From NCBI RefSeq assembly GCF_020622265.1, contig NZ_JACNMQ010000003.1, forward strand, positions 186,001 to 250,000: DNA of 64,000 nt. The letters are read 5' to 3'. This stretch comes from Halomonas sp. M20 (GTDB lineage Bacteria; Pseudomonadota; Gammaproteobacteria; Pseudomonadales; Halomonadaceae). Shown here in pieces: positions 36,130-44,581 of this stretch (position 1 is the stretch's first letter; each line of letters opens with the position of its first letter). The notes under the pieces were generated by a model. It did not search any database and was not told where the DNA came from. It saw only the letters and a program-made list of their open reading frames with translations. The translations under genes and the position numbers were made by a program.

Positions 36130-36861
36130 ATGACCACTTTCTTCGTTACCGGTACCAGCACGGACGTAGGCAAGACCTTCGTCAGCTGCGCCCTGCTGGC
36201 GCGGGCGCGTGACCATGGCCTCACCACCCTGGGACTCAAGCCGGTGGCCTCCGGCTGCCACGCTACTCCTCAGGGGCTGCGCAATGCCGATGCCCTGGCG
36301 CTGCAGACCCAGTGCCATCCTGGGCTGCCTTATGAGCGAATCAACCCCGTGGCCTTCGCGCCCCCTATCGCCCCACATCTGGCGGCACGTCAGGTCGGCC
36401 AGGAAATAACGCTGGACACCCTGACAAGGGCGCTTGCGCCGGCGCTGGCCGAGCCTCGCGACCTGACGCTGATAGAGGGCGCCGGCGGCTGGCGGGTGCC
36501 GTTGAACGATAAAGAAGACCTGGCCGGGTTGGCGACACGACTGGCCCTGCCGGTAATTCTGGTGGTGGGCCTGGAGCTTGGCTGCCTGAATCAGGCGCGG
36601 CTCACGGCGGAGGCGATCCGCGCCGACGGGCTGCCGCTGGCAGGCTGGGTCGGCAACCTGCGGGATGTGGACTTCGCCGCGGACGAGACGATCTACCGCG
36701 CCAACCTGGCCACCCTCGAGCAGCACCTGCCCGGCCCCTGTCTGGGCGTGATGCCACGGCTTGACGCCGGGGGCCCCGAGGCGCTGGCGCGGACGGGCGC
36801 GAGCCATCTTCGTCTACCCTCTCACCTACCTTCTCGCCTACCCCAGAAGGACACACCATGA
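36130..36861 (+). CDS. bioD: Dethiobiotin synthetase
   Basis: The 243-aa ATPase closes the ureido ring of biotin. FVTGTSTDVGKTFVSCAL is the P-loop, GLKPVASGC contains the substrate lysine, and EGAGGWRVPLNDKEDLAGLA is the motif II region. ATG 36130 begins 2 nt after the bioC stop; a much longer open frame (from 35464) in the same phase is bioC antiphase sequence. It overlaps bioA by 4 nt. Confidence 0.95.
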   Translation: MTTFFVTGTSTDVGKTFVSCALLARARDHGLTTLGLKPVASGCHATPQGLRNADALALQTQCHPGLPYERINPVAFAPPIAPHLAARQVGQEITLDTLTRALAPALAEPRDLTLIEGAGGWRVPLNDKEDLAGLATRLALPVILVVGLELGCLNQARLTAEAIRADGLPLAGWVGNLRDVDFAADETIYRANLATLEQHLPGPCLGVMPRLDAGGPEALARTGASHLRLPSHLPSRLPQKDTP

Positions 36862-38123
36862 ACTCCCCGGTCTGGCACCCCTATGCCCACCTCAAGACCC
36901 AGCGACCCACGCCCAAGGTGATCGGCGGCCAGGGCGCGCGGTTTCACCTGGATAGCGGCGAGACGCTGTTGGATGCCACCTGCTCCTGGTGGTGCATGAT
37001 CCACGGCTACGCCCATCCGCGCCTGGTGGCGGCGATCCGCGAGCAGGCCGGCGAGCTTTGCCACGTGATGCTGGGTGGGCTGACCCACGAGCCCGCCGAG
37101 CGCCTGGCCCGGGAGCTGGTGCGCATCACCCCGCCGGGGCTCGAGCATGTGTTCTTCTCCGACAGCGGCTCGGTGGGTATGGAGGTGGCCATGAAGATGG
37201 CGCTGCAGTATCACCATCTGCAGGGCAAGCCCCACAAGCGCCGCCTGCTGTCGTTGATGAAGGCCTATCACGGCGACACTCTGGGATGCATGGCGGTCTG
37301 CGACCCGGAGGAGGGCATGCATGCCCTGTTCAGCGATGCGCTGCCCCGGCACCATTTCGCCCCAGCGCCTCGGGCCGGCTTCGCGGCAGATCCGGAGGAG
37401 GTGCAAGCCGATCTCGACGACCTGCGCCGGGTGCTGGAACGCCATCACCGGGAGATCGCGGCGCTCACCATGGAGCCGCTGCTGCAGGCCGCCGGTGGAC
37501 TCAACATGGTCTCGCCTCACTACCTACGCGGCGCCCGTGCGCTGTGCGACGAGTTCGACGTGCTGTTGATCTTCGACGAGGTGGCCACGGGCTTCGGCCG
37601 CACCGGGCGGCTGTTCGCCGCCGAACATGCCGCCGTGTCGCCGGACATCATGGTGCTCTCCAAGGGGCTCACCGGTGGTTACCTGGGGCATGCCGCCACC
37701 CTGGCGTCCAGCCGGGTGCATGAGGCCTTTATCGGCGACACTCCCTTGCATGCGTTCATGCATGGGCCTACTTTCATGGGCAACCCGCTGGCCTGCCGGG
37801 TGGCGCTGGAAAGTCTGGCGGTCTTTGAACAGGAAGATTACCTTGGCAGAATCGACAGGCTCAGTCGCGTGCTGCAACGGGAACTGCTCGAGGACGCCGA
37901 TCTGCGTGCCCATCCCGAGGTGGCGGATGTCCGCGTGCTGGGCGCCACCGCAGTGATCGAGGCGAAGGATGCAAGTAGTCTACGGGGAGTGGCGGATTAC
38001 GCGCGGCGCCAGGGTGTCTGGCTGCGGCCCTTCGGCCGCTGGCTCTACACCATGCCGGCCTACATCACGAATGAGGACGAAATGGGCCGGATCATCGAGG
38101 CGATGAAGGCCTCGTTTCGCTAG
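36858..38123 (+). CDS. bioA: Adenosylmethionine-8-amino-7-oxononanoate aminotransferase
   Basis: The 421-aa PLP aminotransferase uses SAM as amino donor to make DAPA. WHPYAHLKTQRPTPKVIGGQ, TCSWWCMIHGYAHPRLV, FSDSGSVGMEVAMKMALQYH, and DEVATGFGRTGRLFAAEHA then LSKGLTGGYLGHAATLAS (PLP lysine) are all present. It is the last gene of bioBFHCDA and overlaps the convergent TetR gene by 4 nt. Confidence 0.96.
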   Translation: MNSPVWHPYAHLKTQRPTPKVIGGQGARFHLDSGETLLDATCSWWCMIHGYAHPRLVAAIREQAGELCHVMLGGLTHEPAERLARELVRITPPGLEHVFFSDSGSVGMEVAMKMALQYHHLQGKPHKRRLLSLMKAYHGDTLGCMAVCDPEEGMHALFSDALPRHHFAPAPRAGFAADPEEVQADLDDLRRVLERHHREIAALTMEPLLQAAGGLNMVSPHYLRGARALCDEFDVLLIFDEVATGFGRTGRLFAAEHAAVSPDIMVLSKGLTGGYLGHAATLASSRVHEAFIGDTPLHAFMHGPTFMGNPLACRVALESLAVFEQEDYLGRIDRLSRVLQRELLEDADLRAHPEVADVRVLGATAVIEAKDASSLRGVADYARRQGVWLRPFGRWLYTMPAYITNEDEMGRIIEAMKASFR

Positions 38124-38710
38124 ACCCTGGCAAGCCGCTCGACGTCGTCGGCCATGTCATCGGCCAAGGCGTGCAGAGCGGCCCGCTCTATCTTCCTCTC
38201 CGCATAGGCGCGTAGCCCCATCACTTGAGCCTGGAATCGATGCCCAAGGCGCTCGGGATCCTGGCCAGGAGCCAGTTCGCCGACCTCTCGAGCCGCCTTG
38301 AAGGCGTCGATGAAACGCGTCTCCATGCTGTCGAGTATCTCCTGAGCAAGAGCGGACTGGCCGCCCGGCCCCAGCTCCAGTAATGTCTTCACCAGCATGC
38401 AGGCGTGGGAAGGTCGGGGTGTATCACGCAGCTCACCGAGTTGACGCAGATAGTCGGCAAGGCCGCCCAAGGGCGAAGAATTAGCTGTCAGGATGCGCTC
38501 GAGCTCGACCAGCCCCTGGCGGCCATAGCGCTGCAACACCTCCTGAAACAATTTCTCCTTGCTGCCGAAGCTGGCATAGATGCTGCCGGGGCGCATATCG
38601 AGGGCGTCTTCCAGATCCTTGAGCGAGGTCGCCTTGAAGCCCTTGCGCCAGAATAGCGAGAGGGCCTTGTCGAGGGTTTCCTGGCGATTGTGCTGGGCGT
38701 GGCGTGGCAT
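38120..38710 (-). CDS. TetR/AcrR-family transcriptional repressor
   Basis: The 196-aa regulator has an N-terminal HTH (NRQETLDKALSLFWRKGFKA, SLKDLEDALDMRPGSIYASF) and a C-terminal ligand domain (ACMLVKTLLELGPGGQSALA). ATG 38710 gives the normal TetR start. It is divergent from an AhpD-like gene; three related palindromes between them are its likely operators, so it probably represses both itself and that gene. The inducer is unknown. Confidence 0.9.
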   Translation of the reverse strand: MPRHAQHNRQETLDKALSLFWRKGFKATSLKDLEDALDMRPGSIYASFGSKEKLFQEVLQRYGRQGLVELERILTANSSPLGGLADYLRQLGELRDTPRPSHACMLVKTLLELGPGGQSALAQEILDSMETRFIDAFKAAREVGELAPGQDPERLGHRFQAQVMGLRAYAERKIERAALHALADDMADDVERLARV

Positions 38711-38757
38711 GGAGAATTCCCACTGATGCGATGCCCCTACAGGTATCATCCGCATGG

Positions 38758-38777
38758 ATTTGAGTGAACATTCAAAT
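38758..38777. promoter_or_regulatory. Candidate TetR operator O1
   Basis: ATTTGAGTGAACATTCAAAT is an imperfect palindrome sharing the TTGAGYG...TTCAA pattern with the two sites to its right. Its centre is 48 bp before the TetR gene start and 24 bp from that of O2. Confidence 0.6.
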
Positions 38778-38783
38778 TTTATC

Positions 38784-38799
38784 TTGAGTGATCGCTCAA
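38784..38799. promoter_or_regulatory. Candidate TetR operator O2
   Basis: TTGAGTGATCGCTCAA is a 16-bp palindrome with one mismatch. It matches O3 in the inner TTGAG...GCTCAA core. Confidence 0.7.
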
Positions 38800-38846
38800 A
38801 TCCAGCTAGGATAATTTTATCGTTTAGTAAGCATCCGTACGGATTT

Positions 38847-38866
38847 TTTTGAGCGTTCGCTCAAAA
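38847..38866. promoter_or_regulatory. Candidate TetR operator O3
   Basis: TTTTGAGCGTTCGCTCAAAA has perfect 9-bp arms around a 2-nt centre. It lies 56 nt before the AhpD-like gene, where bound repressor would overlap that gene's promoter. Confidence 0.75.
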
Positions 38867-38921
38867 CGGATAATCCCCGAAAAGATGCTTGACCAATGCC
38901 GATTCCCAAGGAGACACGAGC

Positions 38922-39476
38922 ATGACCGACTTTACTCTGCACAATAAAGATAGCGCTCCTGAGCAAAGCCAGAAGCTGCTGGATAACTCGATCAATGCCG
39001 CGGGCATGATCCCCAATCTGCATGCGGTGATGGCTGAAGCACCGGGGCTGCTTCAGGGTTATCAGCAGCTTCACCAGTTGTTCACTGAAACTAGCTTCGA
39101 TGCCAATGAACAGACGGTGGTATGGCAGACGATCAACGTCGAGCATGCCTGTCACTACTGCGTGCCGGCGCATACTGGCATAGCCAAGCAGATGAAGGTC
39201 GATGACGAGGTCACCGAAGCATTGCGTAACGAGACCTCGCTGCCGAACGAAAAACTCGAAGCCCTGCGCGATTTCACCTTAGCGATGGTACGTCAGCGTG
39301 GCGAAGTCGACGATGCCACGGTCAAACGCTTCCTGGACGCCGGCTATACCCAGCGCCAGGTGCTGGAAGTCGTGCTCGGCCTGGCTCAGAAGGTGATGAG
39401 TAACTACACCAACCATCTAGCCCAGACGCCGATCGATGAGCCGTTCAAGCGCTTTGAATGGCACAAGCAGGGCTGA
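38922..39476 (+). CDS. Carboxymuconolactone decarboxylase/AhpD-like protein
   Basis: The 184-aa protein has the AhpD-type redox site EHACHYCVPAHTGIAK (C-x-x-C followed by H), typical of peroxidase-like alkylhydroperoxidase relatives. The start follows AAGGAGACACGAGC. It is followed by a terminator, so it is a single-gene unit facing the TetR gene. It probably handles a reactive small molecule that also induces the regulator (inference). Confidence 0.88.
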   Translation: MTDFTLHNKDSAPEQSQKLLDNSINAAGMIPNLHAVMAEAPGLLQGYQQLHQLFTETSFDANEQTVVWQTINVEHACHYCVPAHTGIAKQMKVDDEVTEALRNETSLPNEKLEALRDFTLAMVRQRGEVDDATVKRFLDAGYTQRQVLEVVLGLAQKVMSNYTNHLAQTPIDEPFKRFEWHKQG

Positions 39477-39519
39477 GTGGTTCCGTTGAATCCTGAGTAG
39501 AATGTTCCTTGTGCTTCAG

Positions 39520-39548
39520 GCGGCTCTCTTTAGAGAGTCGCTTTTTTT
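39520..39548 (+). terminator. Rho-independent terminator after the AhpD-like gene
   Basis: The 9-bp stem GCGGCTCTC/GAGAGTCGC (one G-U pair) with loop TTTA is followed by seven T. Confidence 0.85.
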
Positions 39549-39649
39549 ATGCCACTCTGTTCATCCTGTATGAACTCGACATTATTGGCGGGTCTGCCGA
39601 TACTGCCAGTGGATGCAGATGAAATCCGCACAACAACAAGGAGAGGTCC

Positions 39650-40687
39650 ATGTCACTTCTGCAGCGTTCACTGTCATCAACCGTGGGAGCGGTTTGCCTG
39701 TTCGGTGCTTCACTTATGGTCGGATCTGTCCAGGCAGCAACCACCGTGAACCTGAGCTACAACGGTGCGCCTGACCCGGAGAAGAACGCGGTGCACGTGT
39801 TCGCCACCAATCTCAAGGAACTGGTGGCAGAGAAGACCGGTGGCGAACTCGAGCTCAGGCTCTATCCCAACAGCCAGCTCGGCGAGGAGCAGGCGCGCAT
39901 GGAGCAGACCATGAGTTCGCCGAATCTGAATATCGCGTCCTTTGCAGGGATATCGCCGGTGATGCCGGAAATTTTCGTCAGCGCGATTCCCTTCCTGTTC
40001 GAGGATTTCGAGGCTGCACGGACCTTCTTCGACGGGGGCAGTTACTGGAAGACATTCGACGAGACCCTGCGCGAGCGTACCGGCATCGAGATGCTGGCGG
40101 TGGTCGAGGAGGGCGGTTTTCTAGCCTTTACCAACAATGAAAAGCCCATTCGTACCCCGGAGGATTTTCAAGGACTGCGCTTTCGTGCCATGGACCCCAG
40201 CCAGGTAGCGCTCTACGAAGCCTTCGGCGCTTCGGGAACGCCGATTCCCTGGACCGAGGTCTATATGGCCCTACGTACCGGCGTGGCTGATGGGCAGATG
40301 AATCCGCCGATGTACATCATCATGGGCAGCCTCTACGAAGTGCAGGATTATCTGACCCTGGCCAACATCCAGTACTCGGATCAGTTCCTGGTGGGCAATG
40401 GGGCCATGCTCGACGGCTGGGACGAGAAGACCCGCCAGGCCTTTCTGGAGGCGGTCGATGAGGCCAACACCATGGCCCGGAAACACAACGAGGCCAAGGT
40501 GGATGAGCGCATCGCCTATCTTGAAGAGCAGGGTATGCAGGTCATTGAGCCATCCGAGGAGAACCTGAATGCCTTTCGTGAGCAGGGCCAGCCAGCTTAT
40601 CTTGAGTGGCTGAAAAAGCAGAATATCGAGCAGCGTTGGATCGACCTGGCCCTTGATGACGCCGGCATGACGCAGTTGGCGCAGTGA
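39650..40687 (+). CDS. dctP: TRAP transporter solute-binding protein DctP
   Basis: The 345-aa periplasmic binding protein has a signal peptide (LLQRSLSSTVGAVCLFGASL, cleavage after V-Q-A near residue 29) and the DctP core: LYPNSQLGEEQARMEQTMS, FRAMDPSQVALYEAFGASGT (with the carboxylate-binding Arg) and PIPWTEVYMALRTGVADGQ. AGGAG precedes the ATG. It heads a dctPQM operon; substrate is probably a C4-dicarboxylate or related organic acid. Confidence 0.93.
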   Translation: MSLLQRSLSSTVGAVCLFGASLMVGSVQAATTVNLSYNGAPDPEKNAVHVFATNLKELVAEKTGGELELRLYPNSQLGEEQARMEQTMSSPNLNIASFAGISPVMPEIFVSAIPFLFEDFEAARTFFDGGSYWKTFDETLRERTGIEMLAVVEEGGFLAFTNNEKPIRTPEDFQGLRFRAMDPSQVALYEAFGASGTPIPWTEVYMALRTGVADGQMNPPMYIIMGSLYEVQDYLTLANIQYSDQFLVGNGAMLDGWDEKTRQAFLEAVDEANTMARKHNEAKVDERIAYLEEQGMQVIEPSEENLNAFREQGQPAYLEWLKKQNIEQRWIDLALDDAGMTQLAQ

Positions 40688-40708
40688 TAACGTGGGTCAG
40701 GGCCTTCC

Positions 40709-41212
40709 ATGTCTAACACCCTGTTTGCGATGCGAGAGCGGGTGCTGACGATCAGTCGAGCGGTATCGCTGACGATTGCCAGCGCCCTGTTGCTGATCAA
40801 CCTGGGGGTCATCCTCTATGCGGTCTTCCTGCGTTATCTCGCTGGCGGCGCCCCCATCTGGACGGATGAGCTGGCGCGCTTTCTGATCATCGGCGCCGTG
40901 CTACTGGCCGCCGGTGCAGTCTGGGTGGAAGGCGGCCATATGCGGGTCGCCTTGATCGAGCGGCTATTACCGACGCCACTATGTCGACTGCTCAATCTTT
41001 ACCAATGGCTACTGACCCTGGCACTTGCCATCGGCGGCGCCCTGTTCAGCTATCGCTATGCCCAGTCGGTAGCCATGTTCACTAGCTCAGGCCTGGGCAT
41101 CAGTCGCACCATTCCTATGATGTCGATGCCCATCGGCTTCGCCCTGCTGGCCTGGCATGCCTTATGGTACGGGCCGGCACCGCTGAAGGCGCTGGTGGAG
41201 CAGGACGCATGA
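40709..41212 (+). CDS. dctQ: TRAP transporter small permease DctQ
   Basis: The 167-aa protein has four membrane helices (~20-40, ~53-73, ~92-112, ~130-150). AGGAPIWTDELARFLIIGAV is the conserved DctQ motif (W-x-x-E-x-x-R). It overlaps dctM by 4 nt (ATGA). Confidence 0.92.
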   Translation: MSNTLFAMRERVLTISRAVSLTIASALLLINLGVILYAVFLRYLAGGAPIWTDELARFLIIGAVLLAAGAVWVEGGHMRVALIERLLPTPLCRLLNLYQWLLTLALAIGGALFSYRYAQSVAMFTSSGLGISRTIPMMSMPIGFALLAWHALWYGPAPLKALVEQDA

Positions 41213-42486
41213 CCCTCACCATGCTGGCGGTCTTCCTGGTGCACGTACTGCTCGGTCTGCCGCTGTTCCTCGCCCTGCTGACGACAGCGGTAGTGGGCTT
41301 TCTATTCGTCGATCCGGCGATGATAGCGCGCATGATGCCGCAGCAGTTCTTCGGCGGCATCAACGTCTTCTCACTGATGGCGATTCCGCTATTCATCCTG
41401 GCCGGCAACCTGATGAACGCGAGCGGACTGACCGAGCGTTTGATGGGGCTGGCGCGCCTACTGGTCGGCCATCTGCGCGGCGGCATGGGCCACGTCAACG
41501 TGGTGTCGAGCGTGTTCTTTGCCGGGGTCAACGGCTCCGCCGTGGCGGATACCTCGGCGTTGGGTTCGCTACTGGTGCCGCCCATGCGTAAGGAGGGCTA
41601 CTCCACTGCCTTCGCTGCCGGGCTGACCGCGGGCAGTTCGCTGATCGGGCCGATCATTCCGCCCAGCATCTTCATGATCCTGTATGCTTCGCTGACCAAT
41701 ACCTCCGTGGGGGATCTGTTCCTGGCCGGGGTGATTCCCGGGCTGGTGCTGGGGGTGGCCTTCATGGCGATGAATGCCTTTTACGCCTGGCGCAAGGGCT
41801 TGACCAAACGCGGCGGGTGGCCTGGGGCCTCCGAGCTTGGCAAGGCGGCACTGGCGGCCTTGCCGGCATTGATTGCGCCGTTCATCATCGTCGCCGGCAT
41901 CGTATTGGGCTTCGTCACCCCGACGGAATCCGGCGCGCTGACCGCGCTCTACGTGGCCTTGTGCGGTATTGCTTTGGGCAATCTGTGCCTTGCTGATTTT
42001 TGGAGAGCGATCGTCGAGACGACACGGCTCACCTCGGCGATCTTCCTGATCATGGCGGCCTCGGCGACAATCAGCTGGCTACTCTCCTATGCCCAGGTGC
42101 CTACTCAGTTCGTCGAACTGCTGGCGCCCTATACCGATCAGCCGATTCTAGTGCTGCTGATGCTCAGCGGTATTACTTTCGTCACCGGCATGTTCATGGA
42201 AGAAGTTTCGGCGCTGATGCTGCTGACTCCGATCTTCGCCCCGGTAGCGATGATGGCGAACATTGATCCGGTGCATCTTGGCATCATCATTACCTTGAAT
42301 ATCACCATTGCCTTGATTACGCCTCCCATGGGAGCCTGCGTCTTCGTTGCGGCGGCGGTCAGTCGACTCGAGATCACTGCGCTGTTCAGGACCATTTGGC
42401 CTTTCGTGCTGACCGCGATACTGGTGCTGCTGATATTGATTCTTTTCCCGCCTCTGACCCTGTGGCTGCCGACCGTACTTGGATAA
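41209..42486 (+). CDS. dctM: TRAP transporter large permease DctM
   Basis: The 425-aa protein has about 12 membrane segments and typical DctM stretches: NVFSLMAIPLFILAGNLMNA, GVNGSAVADTSALGSLLVPP and GLTAGSSLIGPIIPPSIFMI. ATG 41209 overlaps the dctQ stop; an upstream frame from 41164 lies inside dctQ. It drives sodium-coupled uptake of the solute delivered by DctP. Confidence 0.94.
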   Translation: MTLTMLAVFLVHVLLGLPLFLALLTTAVVGFLFVDPAMIARMMPQQFFGGINVFSLMAIPLFILAGNLMNASGLTERLMGLARLLVGHLRGGMGHVNVVSSVFFAGVNGSAVADTSALGSLLVPPMRKEGYSTAFAAGLTAGSSLIGPIIPPSIFMILYASLTNTSVGDLFLAGVIPGLVLGVAFMAMNAFYAWRKGLTKRGGWPGASELGKAALAALPALIAPFIIVAGIVLGFVTPTESGALTALYVALCGIALGNLCLADFWRAIVETTRLTSAIFLIMAASATISWLLSYAQVPTQFVELLAPYTDQPILVLLMLSGITFVTGMFMEEVSALMLLTPIFAPVAMMANIDPVHLGIIITLNITIALITPPMGACVFVAAAVSRLEITALFRTIWPFVLTAILVLLILILFPPLTLWLPTVLG

Positions 42487-42490
42487 TGCA

Positions 42491-43261
42491 ATGAGTGAGA
42501 CTGTTTCTGCCTTCGCAAGCGAGGGGCTGCCGCCGATTCCCAGTCAGCCCGGGCCCGAATGGGGAGCCTTGAGTCGTATACCCATCGCCGCGGACGACGC
42601 GCCACTAGTGCCGGTAAGCCTGGCCCCGGAGCCGCTCAAGACGTTTCCCGTCTATGCCAAGCAAGGCCTTCCCGGCGCGGTGCCCGACTGCTATGTGCGA
42701 GAAGAGATTTACCGGCGCCTGCTTGGCGTGGCGCGTTCACTGCCTCAGGGCTTTGGCCTGGTGGTGCTTGATGGCTGGCGCCCCTGGCGGGTACAGCAGT
42801 ATCTGTTCGATACGCTCCAGGAGGCGATTCGCTCTCGTCATCCTGACGCCGACGATACGGAGCTCCTTTCACGCACCCGCGAATTCGTCTCCGTGCCCAG
42901 CACCGATTCACGGGCACCCAGTCCGCATTTGACCGGTGGCGCGGTAGACGTGACCCTATGCGACGCGGATGGTCTCATGCTCGATATGGGAACCCTGTTC
43001 GACGAGGCCGTACCGGCCTCTCATAGTGACTATTTCGAAGGTCAAGACGATGATCTCAATGATCGCCAGCGCCTAGTGAGGGATCGCCGCCGCTTGTTGT
43101 ATTACCGCATGCACGAACAAGGCTTCACCAACCTGCCCAACGAATGGTGGCATTTTGATTTCGGCGATCAGCTGTGGGCCTTGTATGGTGGTCACGAGCG
43201 GGCGCTATATGGCCCAGCGGAACTGGAGACGATCGAGAGTCGCTGGCGTCGGCAGTTATAA
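42491..43261 (+). CDS. D-alanyl-D-alanine dipeptidase (VanX/DdpX-like, M15D)
   Basis: The 256-aa zinc peptidase splits D-Ala-D-Ala. The zinc ligands are visible in SPHLTGGAVDVTLCD (S-x-H-x(6)-D) and NEWWHFDFGDQLWA (E-x-x-H), with LVVLDGWRPWRVQ also conserved. No signal peptide is seen, so it is cytosolic like DdpX. TTG 42479 is an alternative start. It follows dctM by 4 nt; co-transcription suggests wall-dipeptide salvage linked to this TRAP transporter, or simple operon hitch-hiking. Confidence 0.88.
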   Translation: MSETVSAFASEGLPPIPSQPGPEWGALSRIPIAADDAPLVPVSLAPEPLKTFPVYAKQGLPGAVPDCYVREEIYRRLLGVARSLPQGFGLVVLDGWRPWRVQQYLFDTLQEAIRSRHPDADDTELLSRTREFVSVPSTDSRAPSPHLTGGAVDVTLCDADGLMLDMGTLFDEAVPASHSDYFEGQDDDLNDRQRLVRDRRRLLYYRMHEQGFTNLPNEWWHFDFGDQLWALYGGHERALYGPAELETIESRWRRQL

Positions 43262-43280
43262 TGGATGCCTCATCGGCACC

Positions 43281-43363
43281 CTGGCCGGAGCGTACGCACC
43301 CAATGCATGTCTTCATGAGAACGGCGCGATTCAAAGCACCCCACCGCAGGATAGGCGTTGGCT
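43281..43363 (-). pseudogene. Relic fragment of a family 2 glycosyltransferase gene
   Basis: Read on the minus strand from 43363, the frame gives ANAYPAVGCFESRRSHEDMH then WVRTLRPGCR and a stop. This matches ANAYRAVGGFEPRRAHEDVH then LVRALQAGGFR in the intact glycosyltransferase at 44582-45256, about 20 of 29 residues identical. No start or remaining domains are present. It is probably the remnant of a duplication or an earlier copy of that gene. Confidence 0.75.
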
Positions 43364-43430
43364 TCTAAACGCCGTAGGAGGACGTGATAGAGCCAGGATA
43401 ACAAGGCGTCCTTAGCCATGGAGAAACGCG

Positions 43431-43880
43431 ATGCAATGGTTTAAGAGGCACTTGATGTGGGGCCTGACGGCGTGGCTGTGGTTGCCGCTGGCGGGAGCGG
43501 CGGCGGAACTTGCCGTCGACAACGCCCACTTGCGGCTGCTGCCCGGAGAGTTGCCCGCGGCAGGTTATTTCGATCTGCGCAATACCGGCGATACTCGACA
43601 TGTGCTGGTCGGGGCGAAAAGCGCCGCCTTCGAGCGGGTGGTGATGCACGAAAGTAGTGAAAACAACGGTACGGCCTCCATGAAGCGCATGAAGCAGTTG
43701 ACGCTGGCCCCCGGTGAACGGGTGCGTTTCGCCCCGGGTGGGTATCACCTCATGTTCATGGAGCGTACTCGGCCCCTTGAGGTGGGCGATGAGGCGAGCG
43801 TCACCCTCGAGTTCGTCGACGAGCAGCGCTTGCCGGTCACCTTTCGTGTCGTTTCGCCGACTTTCACCCAGGAGGAATGA
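43431..43880 (+). CDS. PCu(A)C periplasmic copper chaperone
   Basis: The 149-aa precursor has a signal peptide (FKRHLMWGLTAWLWLPLAGA) and the copper-binding set H-M...M...H-x-M: MHESSENNGTASMKRMKQL and GGYHLMFMERTRPL. It delivers Cu(I) to the CuA site of cytochrome oxidase together with SCO. It overlaps the SCO gene by 4 nt. Confidence 0.93.
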   Translation: MQWFKRHLMWGLTAWLWLPLAGAAAELAVDNAHLRLLPGELPAAGYFDLRNTGDTRHVLVGAKSAAFERVVMHESSENNGTASMKRMKQLTLAPGERVRFAPGGYHLMFMERTRPLEVGDEASVTLEFVDEQRLPVTFRVVSPTFTQEE

Positions 43881-44458
43881 TGCGCCATACGCTATTGATG
43901 TTGTTGGCTCTGGCTGGGCTCGTCGGCTGTTCCGATCCAGGCTGGCGAACCAAGGATATTTCCGGGCTCATGCCGCCACTGGCCTTCGAGCTCGTCAATG
44001 AAAATGGCAAGACCGTCAGTGCCGAGGCCTACCGTGGCCAGGTCACGCTGCTTTATTTCGGCTTCACTCATTGTCCCGACGTGTGTCCGACGACACTTGC
44101 CCAGCTCGCGGCGGCGGCGAATGAACTGGGAGAAGAGACGCAGGACGAACTGCGAGTATTGTTCGTATCCGTCGATCCGGCTCGGGACGATCCGGAAACG
44201 CTACACGACTATACTACCGCCTTCGGCCCCGAGTTCGTAGGTTTGACCGGCGATAGGGCCGCGCTGGATGCGTTGACGCGCCGGTACCACGTCACCTACG
44301 GCTATGGCGACAAGGACGCCGAAGGCAACTACGACGTCTCGCACTCCAGCGCCGTGTTTGCCTTCACTCGTGACGGGGAGGCGCAGTTGTTGATCCGGGA
44401 GAGCGATCCCAGGCCCGCGGTCGTCGACGATTTGCAGCGGCTGCTGGCGCGCGGGTGA
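43877..44458 (+). CDS. SCO1/SenC-family copper/thiol protein
   Basis: The 193-aa lipoprotein (lipobox LAGLVGC, Cys18) has a thioredoxin fold with FGFTHCPDVCPTTLAQL (C-x-x-x-C) and the third ligand histidine in DVSHSSAVFAF. It works with PCuAC in cytochrome oxidase CuA assembly. The start is an ATGATG doublet overlapping the chaperone stop. Confidence 0.93.
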   Translation: MMRHTLLMLLALAGLVGCSDPGWRTKDISGLMPPLAFELVNENGKTVSAEAYRGQVTLLYFGFTHCPDVCPTTLAQLAAAANELGEETQDELRVLFVSVDPARDDPETLHDYTTAFGPEFVGLTGDRAALDALTRRYHVTYGYGDKDAEGNYDVSHSSAVFAFTRDGEAQLLIRESDPRPAVVDDLQRLLARG

Positions 44459-44581
44459 TGGCAGCCCTGGCCTGAGGCTGGCACTGCGCTCGGGCAGGGC
44501 CAGTCCGTACACGATCTGACCGCGGAGCCCTCTGTCATCACCTCGTTAATCAGCCACGACGACGCGATGCCGCCAAGGCCG

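Noticed and set aside
43125-43334. A 69-codon minus-strand frame
   Set aside because: It is out of phase with the glycosyltransferase relic; the phase matching the intact gene is a different one, so this frame is not a gene.
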